From positions 372,001 through 436,000 of the forward strand of contig OX637398.1 of NCBI GenBank assembly GCA_951799425.1: DNA of 64,000 nucleotides. The letters are read 5' to 3'. This DNA comes from Ilex aquifolium. Its lineage: Eukaryota > Streptophyta > Magnoliopsida > Aquifoliales > Aquifoliaceae. This document shows, in pieces, positions 13,371-26,500 of the stretch; within the stretch, counting starts at the first letter, position 1, and the number at the start of each line of letters is the position of its first letter. The notes beneath the pieces are model-generated. The model had not been told where the DNA came from. It saw only the letters and a program-made list of their open reading frames with translations, and searched no databases. The position numbers were made by a program, and so were the translations under genes.

Positions 13371-14329
13371 CCTGTGGATGAGAAAATTGTTATGTATTCT
13401 CTCATACTTCCCAGGCATCTCCCCTCTCTGTATGTAAGTTCTTCCCATGATGGCTGAATTAAATGGTGTAAACCCGTTTTTAGAAGGAAGAAAATTATTA
13501 AACTCGGAAAAAAAAAAAAATATATCACTGGTTCTTTTGTGAAGTTGTCCGTGATTGAAGTGGTTCCAGTGGTCTGATCACAATCCACTTAATTTCAAGT
13601 CTTGTATTTTCAATACTGTTCGTTATACAGAAGGAAGGAAAGAAAGCTGTGAGTTATTTTCATGTTTGAATTTTTTTGGATAAAAAGGAGAGATCATTGT
13701 CCTCACCTCGTGTGCAAAATATGCTTAATAAAAATAGTAAATCATTTTTAAAGGGTTTTTATAAAGTGTTTTTAATCCAAAAAATTGATATGTTTCTTTC
13801 AGAGAGACGTGGGAAGATAGATAGATAATTAGATATATAGTTTAGATTTGTGGTTGAATTTGGAGTTACATGGGAGTGAATGTTTAAACAGTGTTGGTAT
13901 AAAATTAAGAATTAGTATTATTTTACTTAACCCCGCTCCTGCTATAAGGTAGGCTGTAGGGGTGGATGGTAGAGTGTTACGTGCACTCCAGACTTGGAAA
14001 CTTGTGGGGGCAGAGCATGTTCTTCCTTTGAAGTTTAGCCAAGGAGCTGGATTTGCGGAGAGTTGAGAGCGATGGCGATTTGAGCGACCGAAAGTTACAT
14101 CCCCTTCACTATCAGTAGCCTGTTGGGCATGTCCTTCCTACAAATTAAACAGAAGCTTTAAAATTAAAACTCGCTATGGGAGGGAACCTCTTCACTCAGA
14201 CACCTCCTCTCTCTGTAAAAATTTTACGAGTAGAAACCAATCACTCTCCCTTGAATGAAGCGTCTTTGCAGTTGCACTCACTCATTCACTCACTCACAGA
14301 AGCACCATCCCTTCCCTTCCTAAGATAGA
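13371..14329. other. intergenic spacer between the tandem mannosidases
   Basis: The first part is the probable 3'UTR and terminator zone of copy 1 (A-run at 13508-13520). The rest must hold the promoter of copy 2. A pyrimidine-rich stretch (ACTCACTCATTC type) at about 14200-14310 is probably the 5' leader of copy 2. No convincing TATA box was found, and there is no further gene. Confidence 0.55.
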
Positions 14330-14530
14330 ATGGGGATTACGGCTTTTTTGTTAATGGTTCTTTTTGCGAGTCTTGGCTCATGCGCTGAATCCAAGTATAT
14401 GGTTTACAATACTTGGCAAGGTGTCGTCCCTGATAAACTCAACGTTCATTTGGTGCCCCACACACACGATGATGTTGGCTGGTTAAAGGCCGTTGATCAG
14501 TACTACGTTGGTTCTAACAACTCAATCCAG

Positions 14531-14585
<55 letters not shown>

Positions 14586-17500
14586 ATACTCACAAATTCA
14601 TGCGTAATGATTCTAATTTGATACCATAATAACTCTTTTATATTTTTCTAATCTAATTTTATGATGCAAATCGTAACTGTAGGGAGCATGCGTGCGAAAT
14701 GTTTTGGACTCGCTTATCCCTGCACTTTTGGCTGACAAGAGCAGGAAATTCGTATATGTTGAACAGGCAAGTATGTTCTATCTCTTTCACTTGGGATACA
14801 AACCAATTGTAGAGCCCCCGTATATATAGTCAAAAATAAAGGTACAATAAGGGTAAAATAAGGAAAACCCTAACAAACTAGGAAATAACTCCAAACTAGG
14901 TAAAATAAGGAAAACACTAACAAATTAGGAAATAACTCCAAACTAGATAAAATAAGGAAAACCCTAACAAACTAGGAAATAACTCCAAATTAGGAAATAA
15001 CTCCAACACTCCCCCTCAAGCTAGGCGCAAAAATGTCAATTAAGTCAAGCTTGACAACGGAGTCCCGAAGAATGGATAGAGTGACAAGTTTGGTAAAAAC
15101 ATCTGCAACCTGATCACTGATCCCCACAAACGATGGAGTGACAATACCACTGCTAACCTTCTCTCGAAGAAACTAGGTAAAATACTAGCATGCAAGCTAG
15201 GAACAGATAAAGACAAATTCATCTCTCTCATGTCCCCTGATAATAATCCTCCTGGTACTCAGGTCCTATAGAGGTGGCAGTAGCAGAAGTCAGACCCTGA
15301 GAAGTCAGAGTGGACATAAGTATATCCAATCAGGATGTGATAGCATTCATATCACTTTGCCAAGGAGGAACAGTAGGAGCAGCAACAGAAACAGCGGTAG
15401 TAGGTGGTGGTATCTCAGCAATAGCAGCAGTACGGCCGTGAGGAGACGGCTTAAGTTCCGGATGGAGCTTCTAACAAGTAGCCTTGAGATGTCTTGGTCG
15501 GCCACAATAATCACACTGACGAGAATCCCCCTGTCTACACTGGTCTGGGACGCCCTAACGGCGCTGGTCAAACATAAAGGTGGAAGTACCAATAGAGGTC
15601 TCAACGGTAGAGGTGTCAACAGTAGGGGTCTCAAATCCCTCAGTAGTGGTCATAGCAACAATAATACTAGGGCACCCGTGACAGAAAAACAACTCTAAAA
15701 TAAATACAGAGATAAAATAAGGGAGAACAATATACCTCCAGTCGACCAATAGCGACAAATAAAGAAGGTCCAAAAAAGCTCTCAAATAATCAAGTCATGG
15801 TGCCCAGAAATCCAAGAAATATAAATAAATGATCTACTGCATCAAGAGCAGATCAACGAAGAAATCTCTAAAATAAATAGAGAGATAAAATAAGGGAGAA
15901 CAATATACCTCCAGTCGACCAATAGCGACAAATAAAGAAGGTCCAAAAAAGCTCCCAAATAATCAGGTCACGGTGCCCAGAAATCCAAAAAATATAAATA
16001 AATGATCTACTGCATAAAGAACAGATCAACGAAGAAATCCAGTCACGGTGCCCAAATAATCAAGTCACGGTGCCCAAAAATTCAGAAAATATAAAAGTGA
16101 TCTACTGCATCAAAAGCAGATCAACGAAGAGTGCGAAGAACGAAGCCCACTCAAAAAACGCGACCCAACAGCGGGCTGATGAGTGGGCTGGTCAGTGACC
16201 CATCACCGACTGCCTTACAATCAGACCAGTCCAGCAAACAGCATCACCAACTCAACAAACAGATTAAACAAACCAGCAACGTGACGAATCCTCAATGCAC
16301 AAAACCAACAACGGCCCAAATTAACAAAAGAATAGCCAAACCAAAAGTAGACAAAATCAACAAACTCAAAGGATTGGGGTTGTCCAACAAAGAGAAACTA
16401 ATAGCCCAAGAGAGAGAAGCCCAATCAGACAAAGAGAAGAAGAAAAGCCAAACCAATAGCCTCAACTAGCAGTAGCCAAAATCAACAAGCCCTAGTAATT
16501 AGGATTTTTTACCTTGCAACGACTAGTTCAGCGAGAAAGACCAAACAATGAGAAACACTAGCAGAAGAGAGGAGACATCCAACGCCAAACAATCCAAAGT
16601 TTGTCACAAATCAACTCAACAACTTTGCAAATCAAATACCCATAACTGTCAAATTCGGCACTGTTCACAGCGCGTGAACAGTACTTCGGTACTGTTCACA
16701 ACGCGTGAACAGTACTTCGACACTGTTCACAGCCCTTAGAACCTCAAAAAATCAGCAACCCTAATTCAAGAATATATTCTTTCTCCAACTAAATTACTGT
16801 GGTGCTACAATATATTTTGGATCGAAACCATGCTCTGATACCAACTTGAAATATTTAGAAGAAAGAAAGGGATACAAACCAATTGTAGAGCCCCCGTATA
16901 TATAGTCAAAAATAAAGGTACAATAAGGGTAAAATAAGGAAAACCCTAACAAACTAGGAAATAACTCCAAACTAGGTAAAATAAGGAAAACACTAACAAA
17001 TTAGGAAATAACTCCAAACTAGATAAAATAAGGAAAACCCTAACAAACTAGGAAATAACTCCAAATTAGGAAATAACTCCAACACTTTCTATAATTGCTA
17101 CTGGCCTAATACTTCATTCTGTTGATTCAGTTCTATATATGCTCGTTCCAGTAATTTCTGAACAAGGAAGCTAATATTGTCAGAGTAAGTAATTAAGAGA
17201 GTGTAGTTCGTTTGCATATGAGAAGAATAGGTATGAAGTTTGACTTCACAATACATAAACGGAGAAACCCTATAATCTCCTTTCTATTCAGTGACATGTC
17301 TATCGATGAGAACTTAAAAGTATCAAAAAATAATGTTGCCGTGCTTGTAATATGCGCCTCTGTTGTTTTAGGCTACTGGCTCCTTTCTTAAGCAGAAAAT
17401 TTATTTAATTCTAAGGGTGAGATATACTTTTTTATATAAGCAATTTAACCAGTTATTGGCGATGATTTATAATGTATTTCTTGTAGGATGATTTGTAGTT

Positions 17501-20500
17501 TGATCAAAGCGTTTCAAATCTTTCTCTTTAATTGACTCCAGGAAGTTGAGGGAGCTTGTAGTTTACAAGTTCTTCAGAAAAAGTTGGCACACATTACTTT
17601 GATGTTCCTATCATTGTCCCTGTGTCGAACTGATTGCTATACCACCATTACATCATCAGTGGGTGAAGTGAATACACATAATGGCCTGGTAGTTGTTAGG
17701 ATGTCTAAGCCATTGACTTGTCTTCTTTTTGATTGATTACTTGTTGTTAGCGGTTGGGCTATCATGTAACTACTCTTGTGATAATATTGGTAATGGGAAT
17801 ATACTCTATTCTCAAAGACAGGCATTGCCACGATCCGAACAATGTATCTTTTGAAATCATCACATAAAAATATTTTATGTTGGCATCTTCTCTTAAGGCA
17901 AGTGACTTTACATTTTACTAACACATTTTATATTGTTAGTGATTTTGAACTGGTGGTGGCACTCTTCTTTGTCTAAATGTCTAGGTAACACAATTTTAAC
18001 ATAATCCTTTTTACTCTTCAAGTGTTAACTTTTTTCGTTGGAGTTTTGAAGTATACATTACATGATGTCCTTGTCAATAGAATTTTCGCCGGAAGACTAT
18101 TTGCATATACCCTTTGATACATGACTATAGCTGAAAAAACCTCAGTCTGTATGGACATATCGTTTGCCACTTAGTAGCCTTTGCTTAGTGCAATGATGTT
18201 GTTCAGTACATGGGGTCACATAACTGGTCCAACCCTTGCAGCATAGTTGGTCGATGAGGCCAACACTGGGCCGTGTCCTTTATGTCTTGTTTCTCAGCTA
18301 GCTATATAAAATATTAGTATTATACAGTCTTATGATTTAAGGTGTAACGGTACCTACAAGCATCATGACTTTATGTCCAATTGGTGGTACTGAGGGTTCT
18401 GTTCTGTTTTCAGATGTCATATAACCAATCTTTCTTGAATATTGCAGGCATTTTTCCAGCATTGGTGGAGGGACCAGAGTGAAGATATCCAGTGTGCAGT
18501 CAAGCAGCTCGTTAGCTCTGGTCAACTAGAGTTCATGTAATGTCATCATAAATTTTCCTCCCATTCATGCTCGTACAGAACTTTTAGCAATTTTGATGAT
18601 AATTACTGAACAAAGCCAGTCACACTATCTCAACCTCTTATTGTCTTGCATGGGATGCATAAATTCAGTACCTTTTTCTTTGTTTGCCCAGATTGATTTA
18701 GGGGATTTTTTGAAATCCGAATTTTTGTTGAGATCACCCTGCATGTTCTTCTCGCAGAAATGGGGGTATGTGCATGCATGATGAGGCAACACCACATTAC
18801 ATTGACATGATTGATCAGACAACTTTGGGGCACCAATTTATAAAGGAGGAGTTTGGTCTGACTCCACGAATTGGTTGGCAAATTGACCCATTTGGGCATT
18901 CTGCTGTGCAGGCTTACTTGCTGGGAGCAGAAGTAAGCCTCTTTCTATCTCTAGCTTCCTGTATCTTTTCTGACATTATCTTCTTTCAGAAATAATGCAG
19001 AAACAAAATAAATGTAGTGAAAAAGCTGAAATTGCCAAACGAATGCTATTGGACAAAAAAGAGCAACCTACACGCATTCCGTCATAAATAATGGACTGTG
19101 TATTTTAATTTGTGTAGGTTGGATTTGACGCATTTTTCTTTGGGCGAATTGATTATCAAGACAGGGCGAAGCGTAAAAATGAGAAGAGTCTTGAAGTGGT
19201 GTGGCAGGGTTCTAAGAGTCTTGGTTCATCTGCGCAGGTCCACATGGGCTGGTTGTGAATTTTTTCTTTATTGTGTTCTGTTTATGTAGTTTCTTTGCTC
19301 TCTTTATTTGCCAACATAAAAAGAGCATTTCCCCGACTCCTTGTCAATTTTTCTCCAATTATTTCAGATTTTTGCCGGAGCTTTCCCAGCGAACTATGAA
19401 CCTCCTTCTGGTTTCTACTTTGAAGTCAATGATGCTTCCCCTATTGTGCAAGTAATCCCCCTTCAAAAGTTGCTGGTTTGTTGTGATTCTTGATTTTCGA
19501 CATATTTGCGTATTTAGTCCTTCTTTCTTGTTTTTATGAAGGATGACATCACCTTGTTTGATTACAATGTTCAAGATCGAGTTGATGATTTTGTTGCTGC
19601 TGCAGTCTCACAGGTAAGGCAGACTTGTGTACAACTCAGCAAAATCTTACTATTGGAACATTTGCTTCACTGCTTCTGCCCTCCTACGTGTGGTTCCCTG
19701 AAAGGCTGCAGAACAACTTCTCCTAATGAGAAGTAGAGCAGAAATTAAGTCATCGTAGGGCCACATGCATGTGCAGTATTTGTGTTTTGATAGCTGTCTG
19801 TTCTTTCCTCCAGAGAACATGCTGTTATCTCACCCAGTCAAATTGGCTGTAAGGTGGTGTCAACTAGTGAAGGAACGTATTGCCCTCTATTGTGTATAAG
19901 AAATATTACCTAAGCACAGAAATGAAGAAGAATTTTTTTGTCCCCTCCTCAGATGGGGTTTTGTGTTGAACCCCGTCATTCTGCTTTATGCAGTTGTCAG
20001 TTTTAAGTAAATTGACAATTTGATAAAGAATCAACAGAGTCAAAGAACAGCAGTAATTTGTGTAGAGTGTTTCTTGGTGCTGATATTTTTGTATTGTCTT
20101 CTTGAAGCCTTCTCCCTTTCTTTAGTTTTTATTTTGTTCCTTTTTCGAAGATATTATATAAATGATAGAGTAGAATTGAACATCGATTGCGGTGTCGCGG
20201 TGCGGTATCAAGTGATACGATTTAAAAGAAAATATTAAACATAACAAGAGATTCAGGTCATATCGCGGCGTCGTAGAACCGTATCGGCCGATTCAGTGAC
20301 AATAACACGGCGTCTCGGGATTGACTTGGATACAACTTGACCGAGTCTTGCGAGACTCGGGATTTGTACGTATCGTGTGACAATATCGTCTCGGAAGGTG
20401 CCGAGTTGAATACGACTCACGACTCGGCCGATACTTTGAACCATGTATGGGATGCAGCATATGAATATACATATTATGTTTGGAAGTTTTCTCTGGGAAT

Positions 20501-23500
20501 ACCTATAACTATTTTAATAATCAAAATAATAGTATGAAAAGGTATAGTTGCTGTGAGCACCACTTATTTCATAGGAGATATTGATTTTATAGAGGATAGG
20601 CTCTCAATACTTGACATCCTTCCTTCCCAATCCCAACTAGATCTCTATTGGATTAATTGTCTAGTAAAAATGGTGAGAGTAGTTTAATTTTCCCTTTATA
20701 GTCTTTCTCAGTCAATGCTTACGGCAGTTGTTGAATTTTCAGGCTAACATAACTCGAACAAATCATATAATGTGGACCATGGGAACAGATTTCAAGTATC
20801 AGTATGCGCACACGTGGTTCCGACAGATGGACAAGCTCATTCATTATGTTAACATGGTAAGTTTGTGTTAAGTTTTTCAAAATTTGTAGTTCTCATAAGT
20901 CATAAAGGCCTGCTGTTAATCAATTTCATTCATAGGTCAGGGTAACACAAAACCCTATTTTAAATACTGAATCTGCATAAACCATTAGAACATCAATCAA
21001 GGCCATTTGAACGCCCTCTAGTTTTGATCATTCAAACAAACATCAAACGCATGCCAAACAATGCTCTCTGGAATTAAAAATTTAAAATCCCAATGAAGGT
21101 CATTTGAACTACCATTCCACCGGTAATGTTATAGTTTGAGTTTTTGTAGTTTAAAACCTAGTTTTCTAATAAAAGTTATGGTCAGCATTATACACAATCT
21201 CAATTTAAAGAATAACCATTTAATTAACCAAGGTGTTTGACTATGGTGTCTAAGTCAACTCACCATTCTTAAACTTGTGGGATATTCCGAAGCTTGACAT
21301 GAAGTAAACGACTCTGCTTCAATGCCAAAATCAATTCCCAAACATACCAATCTTGTAAATCAGATAAGTGAACCTGCGTCAACCACGAAGTAACCAACTT
21401 GTATCACTGTTTGCAATGATTAGACGTAGTCACAGACTATGTTTTTGTCATACCAAATGTTAGCCAACACAATAGATATACACTGGCATCATCTGTTAAA
21501 CTCATTGCTGTCCTGCGTCTATGATGTCAGTTCTTGAGTTAGAAAGTATGTCACATACATAGTAGTTTTCCATTTTGGCTGGTTGTTTCTTCTTTATCGG
21601 TCTAGTTCTTTAATCCTATCTTAGTAATTTTTATGCAGAATTTGAATCACATGAATTGTGATTTAGCTTCATTTTTCGGTCTTTTTAATTATCTGAGGCA
21701 AAGTTGCCATTAAGAATTGGTTTGATTTCAAATGCTTCCAGGATGGACGTGTAAATGCACTCTATTCAACTCCACCCATATATACTGATGCAAAACATGC
21801 AACGGATAGATTCTGGCCAACCAAGACCGATGATTTCTTTCCGTGAGTTAGATGTTTGGATATTGAAATTATCTCTTTTCTTATGGTTGGTCCTTTCTTA
21901 GAGATTGAAGCATGTGTGTTGTCAGTTATGCAGATCGTGCAAATAATTACTGGACAGGATACTTTACAAGCAGACCAGCCTTCAAACGTTATGTCAGAAT
22001 GTTGAGTGGTTATTATTTGGTTGGTTCACTTGAATTTTTAATTAAGGAATTAAAAGTCAGAGACTTGATACTATCGTTGGTTATGATCCTTAAAGATCTT
22101 CTATATGATTAGGCAGCGAGGCAACTTGAATTTTTTAAAGGAAGAGGAAATTCCAGGCCCAACACAGACACATTAGCGGATGCTTTGGCAATTGCTCAGC
22201 ATCATGATGCAGTTACTGGAACAGAGAAGCAACACGTGGCTAATGATTATGCAAAAAGACTGTCAATGGGCTATGTGGAGGTGCAGATTTAGTTTGACCA
22301 TTTTTTTCCTTGAATCCGTTCCTTTCATTGAATTCGGAAATGTTACTCACTGATCCATGATCCGTATGCAGGCTGAAGAATTAGTGGCATCCTCACTCGC
22401 ATGCTTGACTAAGTCAGCAACATATGCTGAGTGTGGGAACTCAACAACAAACTTTCAACAGGCAAAACATCACGAGCTTTATCAATCTGAGTTATTTCCT
22501 TTTCATTGTCTGATAGATGGATGTGTCACGGTCCTCGTTAACTGTTGTCAAATCCCATTTAGTTCCTTCTTGGTGACTAAATCAGAGCGTATTTTTTTTA
22601 TGTATTTTTTTCAAGACTTAAACTTTGTTAACTCTGATGGACATCTGCATGTATCTCAAATAGAAAACTGCATCCAGTATTTACCTTTGTTTCTTACTTT
22701 GTGCATAACTATGGGGAGGAAGCCAAGTTTTGCCAGAGTGCTAAACGCAGAATTATTTATTTATTTTTTTCTGACATTTCAGTTCTGACATGTCTAGTTT
22801 AGCTTTAATTTGATCTCTGTCAGTCTATTTGATTATTTTAGCTTTTGGAAAGGAAAATAAATGACTCAATACTCATGACATAAAGGTCATTGATAGCATG
22901 ATTTTGATATTCTGAATATTCACTTGATGTGCTGTATTACTTTTCCTAGAGAGATCCTTTTAACTTTTTTTGTGTATCTTTAATATAAGAAGAAATGGAC
23001 TATGATTTTCAAATTTCTTTTTCAGTGTCCACTTCTGAATATAAGTTACTGTCCTTCATCAGAAATTGATCTCGCACAGGGAAAAAACTTGGTAAGAATT
23101 TTTTTTCAATTCATTCTGTTCGCCAATAATAACTACTGCTTCCAATTCTACTTGGAAAAGCATCATCTAGTGACTAATCAGTGACTTCTTTTTTGTAGAT
23201 CGTTGTTCTTGGATGGGAAAGAGATGATGTAATTCGGATTCCTGTGAGTCCTGCAATTCTGTTCTTAGTTTAGTTCCCTATGTCCTGTTCCTTCGTGTTC
23301 TTGGTTCTTGGTCAGCCTGCATCTTTCTGCCAACTTTTAGGAATGCATGACGTGATAAAAAAAACAGTTTCTTTGAATAAGCATTACAGTGACCCGTTGT
23401 TTATTATTTTTTTTCTTTGAATAAGCATTACATTGACCCATTGTTGATTATTTTTTCTCTCTTAAAGTTACTATGTATCATTGATAAAGATTTTGAGAAA

Positions 23501-26500
23501 TTTGAATTTCCTGTTCTGGCATGCTGATTCTGCAGTATAGATGAATAAAAAAACAAGGATTTAATTGAATGTACATTTGTTGATATGATCTTTCGTTTCT
23601 CATATTTCCAAGTTAGATACCAAGTGGATTTTTTTTGGAAGGGGGCTGTGGTTGAACTTCATGTTCTATGAGGACATGATATCACGGATTGGCAAGAAAA
23701 CTTGCAGCTTTTGGCTTGAACTATTGGCAACAGATAGATTGCACATGACTAGTGATTTTGCATGGAGAGAGAGATGTTTGGCGTCGCTTATGTCTTTGTG
23801 ACTTCCAGTCTCTCTCTCTCTCTCTCTATAAATATATACACGTACACACACACACACACATTTCAGAGAGGTGTTACGGCTTACCTGGATGTGCAAATGA
23901 TTGTGCCTCTGATGCATTGAAATTCTATTATTAATTCCTATTTGTAAACGTGACATAGTTCTGATTTGTTTGGGAGCTTTTTCAACGTCCTACGTAGTTT
24001 TTTGGATTCTGTATTACTTCTTAGATGCAAGGCCAAGCTTGGTGCAGGTTATGGATGAAAATATTACTGTTCATGATTCTGCTGGAAGAGAGATTGAATC
24101 ACAGCTTCTTCCTCTGGCTGATGCCTATATAAGCCTGAGAAACTATCATGTTAAGGCTTACCTGGGTGTAACCCCAACTGAGACACCAAGGTATTGGCTT
24201 GCATTTTGTGCATCTGTACCACCTCTTGGATTCAGCACTTACACTATTTCAAGTGTCAAAATGGCAGGTTTGCTCATATAATAGCTCTATTGTACAAATC
24301 ATTCTTCACAAGTGGATGAAATGTGGAGTTCATTTGCATGGTCACTTGGAAATTGCAGGTACTGGTTCAGCCAGATCAACAGTGTACACATTTCAGAGAG
24401 GTGAGAAGCCTGTTGAAGTGGGTCAAGGAAATCTGAAGCTTTCTTTGTCATCTGAGGAAGGCAAACTTACTCATTATATTAATAGCAGAAGCTTGGTATG
24501 TACGTAATATGCTGACTGTTGCATAATTTGATGAAATTACTTTTTTCTCTTTTGTATCTATCTTCCCACGGACTGACACCCTCAGTGAGCGGGCACACGT
24601 GTCACATAGATAAAGAGCAATTATTTTTGCACATTGGCTAATATTTGGTTGTTATGAAGGTCAAAGAATCTGTTGAACAGTCGTATGGATTTTATGCCGG
24701 ATATAACGGAACTGATGAAGACCCTCAGGTTGATAAATGCTTCCTCAAGTTTCTCAGGCTTTGCATCTCCTCGCATACCCTTTTTCCTCCTCCAATTACT
24801 TTTAAGTATGATTCACTATATCATAATCAGTAAACATCTCTGTCCATGTTGATTTCATATAAGCCTTTTGTTATTTGTTGAAGTCCTCTGGAGCATATAT
24901 CTTCCGCCCAAATGGTACATTTCTCATAAAGCCGGAAGGACAGGTAGAGTGCCCTCAAGATTTAGCTCAATAATACAGTCAAATTAAAAGGAAAGTTAAT
25001 AATTAAATTTTACTCAAAGAAGTTTCAGGTTCCTTTGACGGTTATGCACGGATCGATAATGGATGAAGTTCACCAACAGATCAATCCGTGGATTTATCAG
25101 GTGGTTTGCTTTGTTATTAGTTCTTCCATTGCTTGCTTCTCTTTTTTCGTTTTTGTATTTGTCTAATTCTATTTAACACCAAAAAATTTATAACATGGTA
25201 AGAATATGTTCATGGATTGATAGCTTTGAGGAATCAGAAAATATATGGTGATTGGACTAGTAACAAATGCTTGAGCTGTAATATTAAGGTCTATTCTCGA
25301 GGCTTAGGAAAATTTCGCTTCAATAAATTTTGGGTTTATAAGCTAAACGTACTCTTTTTAGTTCTACTATTCTTGTTGCTGTGGTGGTTGCGTGAATTTG
25401 AAGCACTAAGATTAGAGCTGATAATTGAGTTAAGCTACTTGGACTCTACTCAGATTCGACTCATGTAGGACTTGACTTGAACTCAGCTCGTTTTTGAATA
25501 ATTTTTTGGGCTCATTTAGAAAAACTAGCCAGCTCGAGTTTGCAAAGCTCGACTCGTTTATATGTAAAATAGTTGAACTACTCGGTTCAGCTTGAGTTCG
25601 GTTCGTTTTGAGCTCGATTTAGGCTCTGTTTGTTTTCTAAATAAACCGAATTTAAACAATCTTTTAGACTCATTTAAAAAAACAAGCTCCATAGACTCTG
25701 CTCGATTATCAGTTGTAACTAGGAGCTATACCTATTTTCAAAACCCCTTTCAATGAGATAGCATTTGGATTTTTCATAGAAACTATAAGGCCCACTTTTT
25801 CATGGCATTTGAAGGAATTACATAATCTTTCTGAAGAGACAGTCACAACTGGGTGGCCATTCACAGGGCAAAATTTATTAGGCAATTCCATTCGCAAGTT
25901 TCTATTCAACCAACGAGCAATCTTGTGAGATATTGTCATCGAAAGGAGAGAAGCATTTCCAGGATGGAGTTCAGAAAATATTTTGTATTACCTAATTGCT
26001 TAGGTGAGTTGTTGGCGGTGATGCTGTGTTTATTGTTTACGCAGATCATCCGACTTCACAAGGGGAAGGAGCATGTTGAAGTCGAGTTTGCTGTAAGCTT
26101 ATTCGCTTTTACATTGAACCATAAACCCAAAATATTTTTGTTTTTTTGTAATAGAGGACAGGAGTCGGTCTTTCCAACTCTTATTCTGCTGTCATTTTTT
26201 CATTTTCTATTTTACTGTTCCATGTCGCTCAGTAAGGTGGCTGATGGTGATTATAGAGACTCACTGTGTTCACTAGGACATATGTGGTATTTTATTGCAT
26301 GTTTAGGTCAAATGTATTAACACTGTCCTTAATGTCAGGTTGGACCTATCCCTGTTGGCGATGGAATTGGAAAAGAAATTGTCACTCAAATCTCGACTGT
26401 TATGCAAACCAACAAGACATTCTACACTGATTCTAATGGCCGTGATTTTATCAAAAGGGTATGTTGCATTCCCTCCATCCTGCATTAGTACTAAATCTAG

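Larger units (their letters stand above)
14789..17084 (-). mobile_element. non-autonomous Copia-type LTR retrotransposon in intron 2
   Basis: Two direct repeats (14792-15008 and 16847-17084) enclose 1.8 kb, and CTTTC flanks both ends. The element lies on the minus strand. Next to its 5' LTR (16828-16843) is the complement of the initiator tRNA-Met primer site, seen as CCATGCTCTGATACCA on the + strand. Next to its 3' LTR (15009-15020) is the polypurine tract (GAGGGGGAGT on the minus strand). The minus strand of 15017-15180 reads as the end of a Copia pol, with [20 protein letters not shown] then TKLV. Minus 15474-15515 encodes a CCHC gag zinc knuckle. Everything between gag and the pol tail is missing, so it cannot move by itself. 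The LTRs look identical except for one 21-base gap, so the insertion is young. Confidence 0.8.
14767..18447 (+). other. GC-AG intron 2 of mannosidase copy 2, enlarged by a transposon
   Basis: The donor is CAG followed by GCAAGT, the classical GC-donor consensus; the acceptor is ATTGCAG before GCA TTT TTC CAG. The intron is 3.7 kb against 160 bases in copy 1. An LTR element of about 2.3 kb accounts for most of the difference. The remainder (17090-18447) is AT-rich with no clear feature. Confidence 0.85.

Noticed and set aside
15357-15698. 113-codon Asn/Ser/Arg-rich open frame on the + strand
   Set aside because: It is antisense to the gag remnant of the LTR element.
22357-22788. 143-codon open frame in mannosidase copy 2
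   Set aside because: Its first part is exon 12 and the rest is intron 12 read through the GC donor. It was briefly considered as an alternative C-terminus, but the FQQ-CPLLN join is clearly the functional one.
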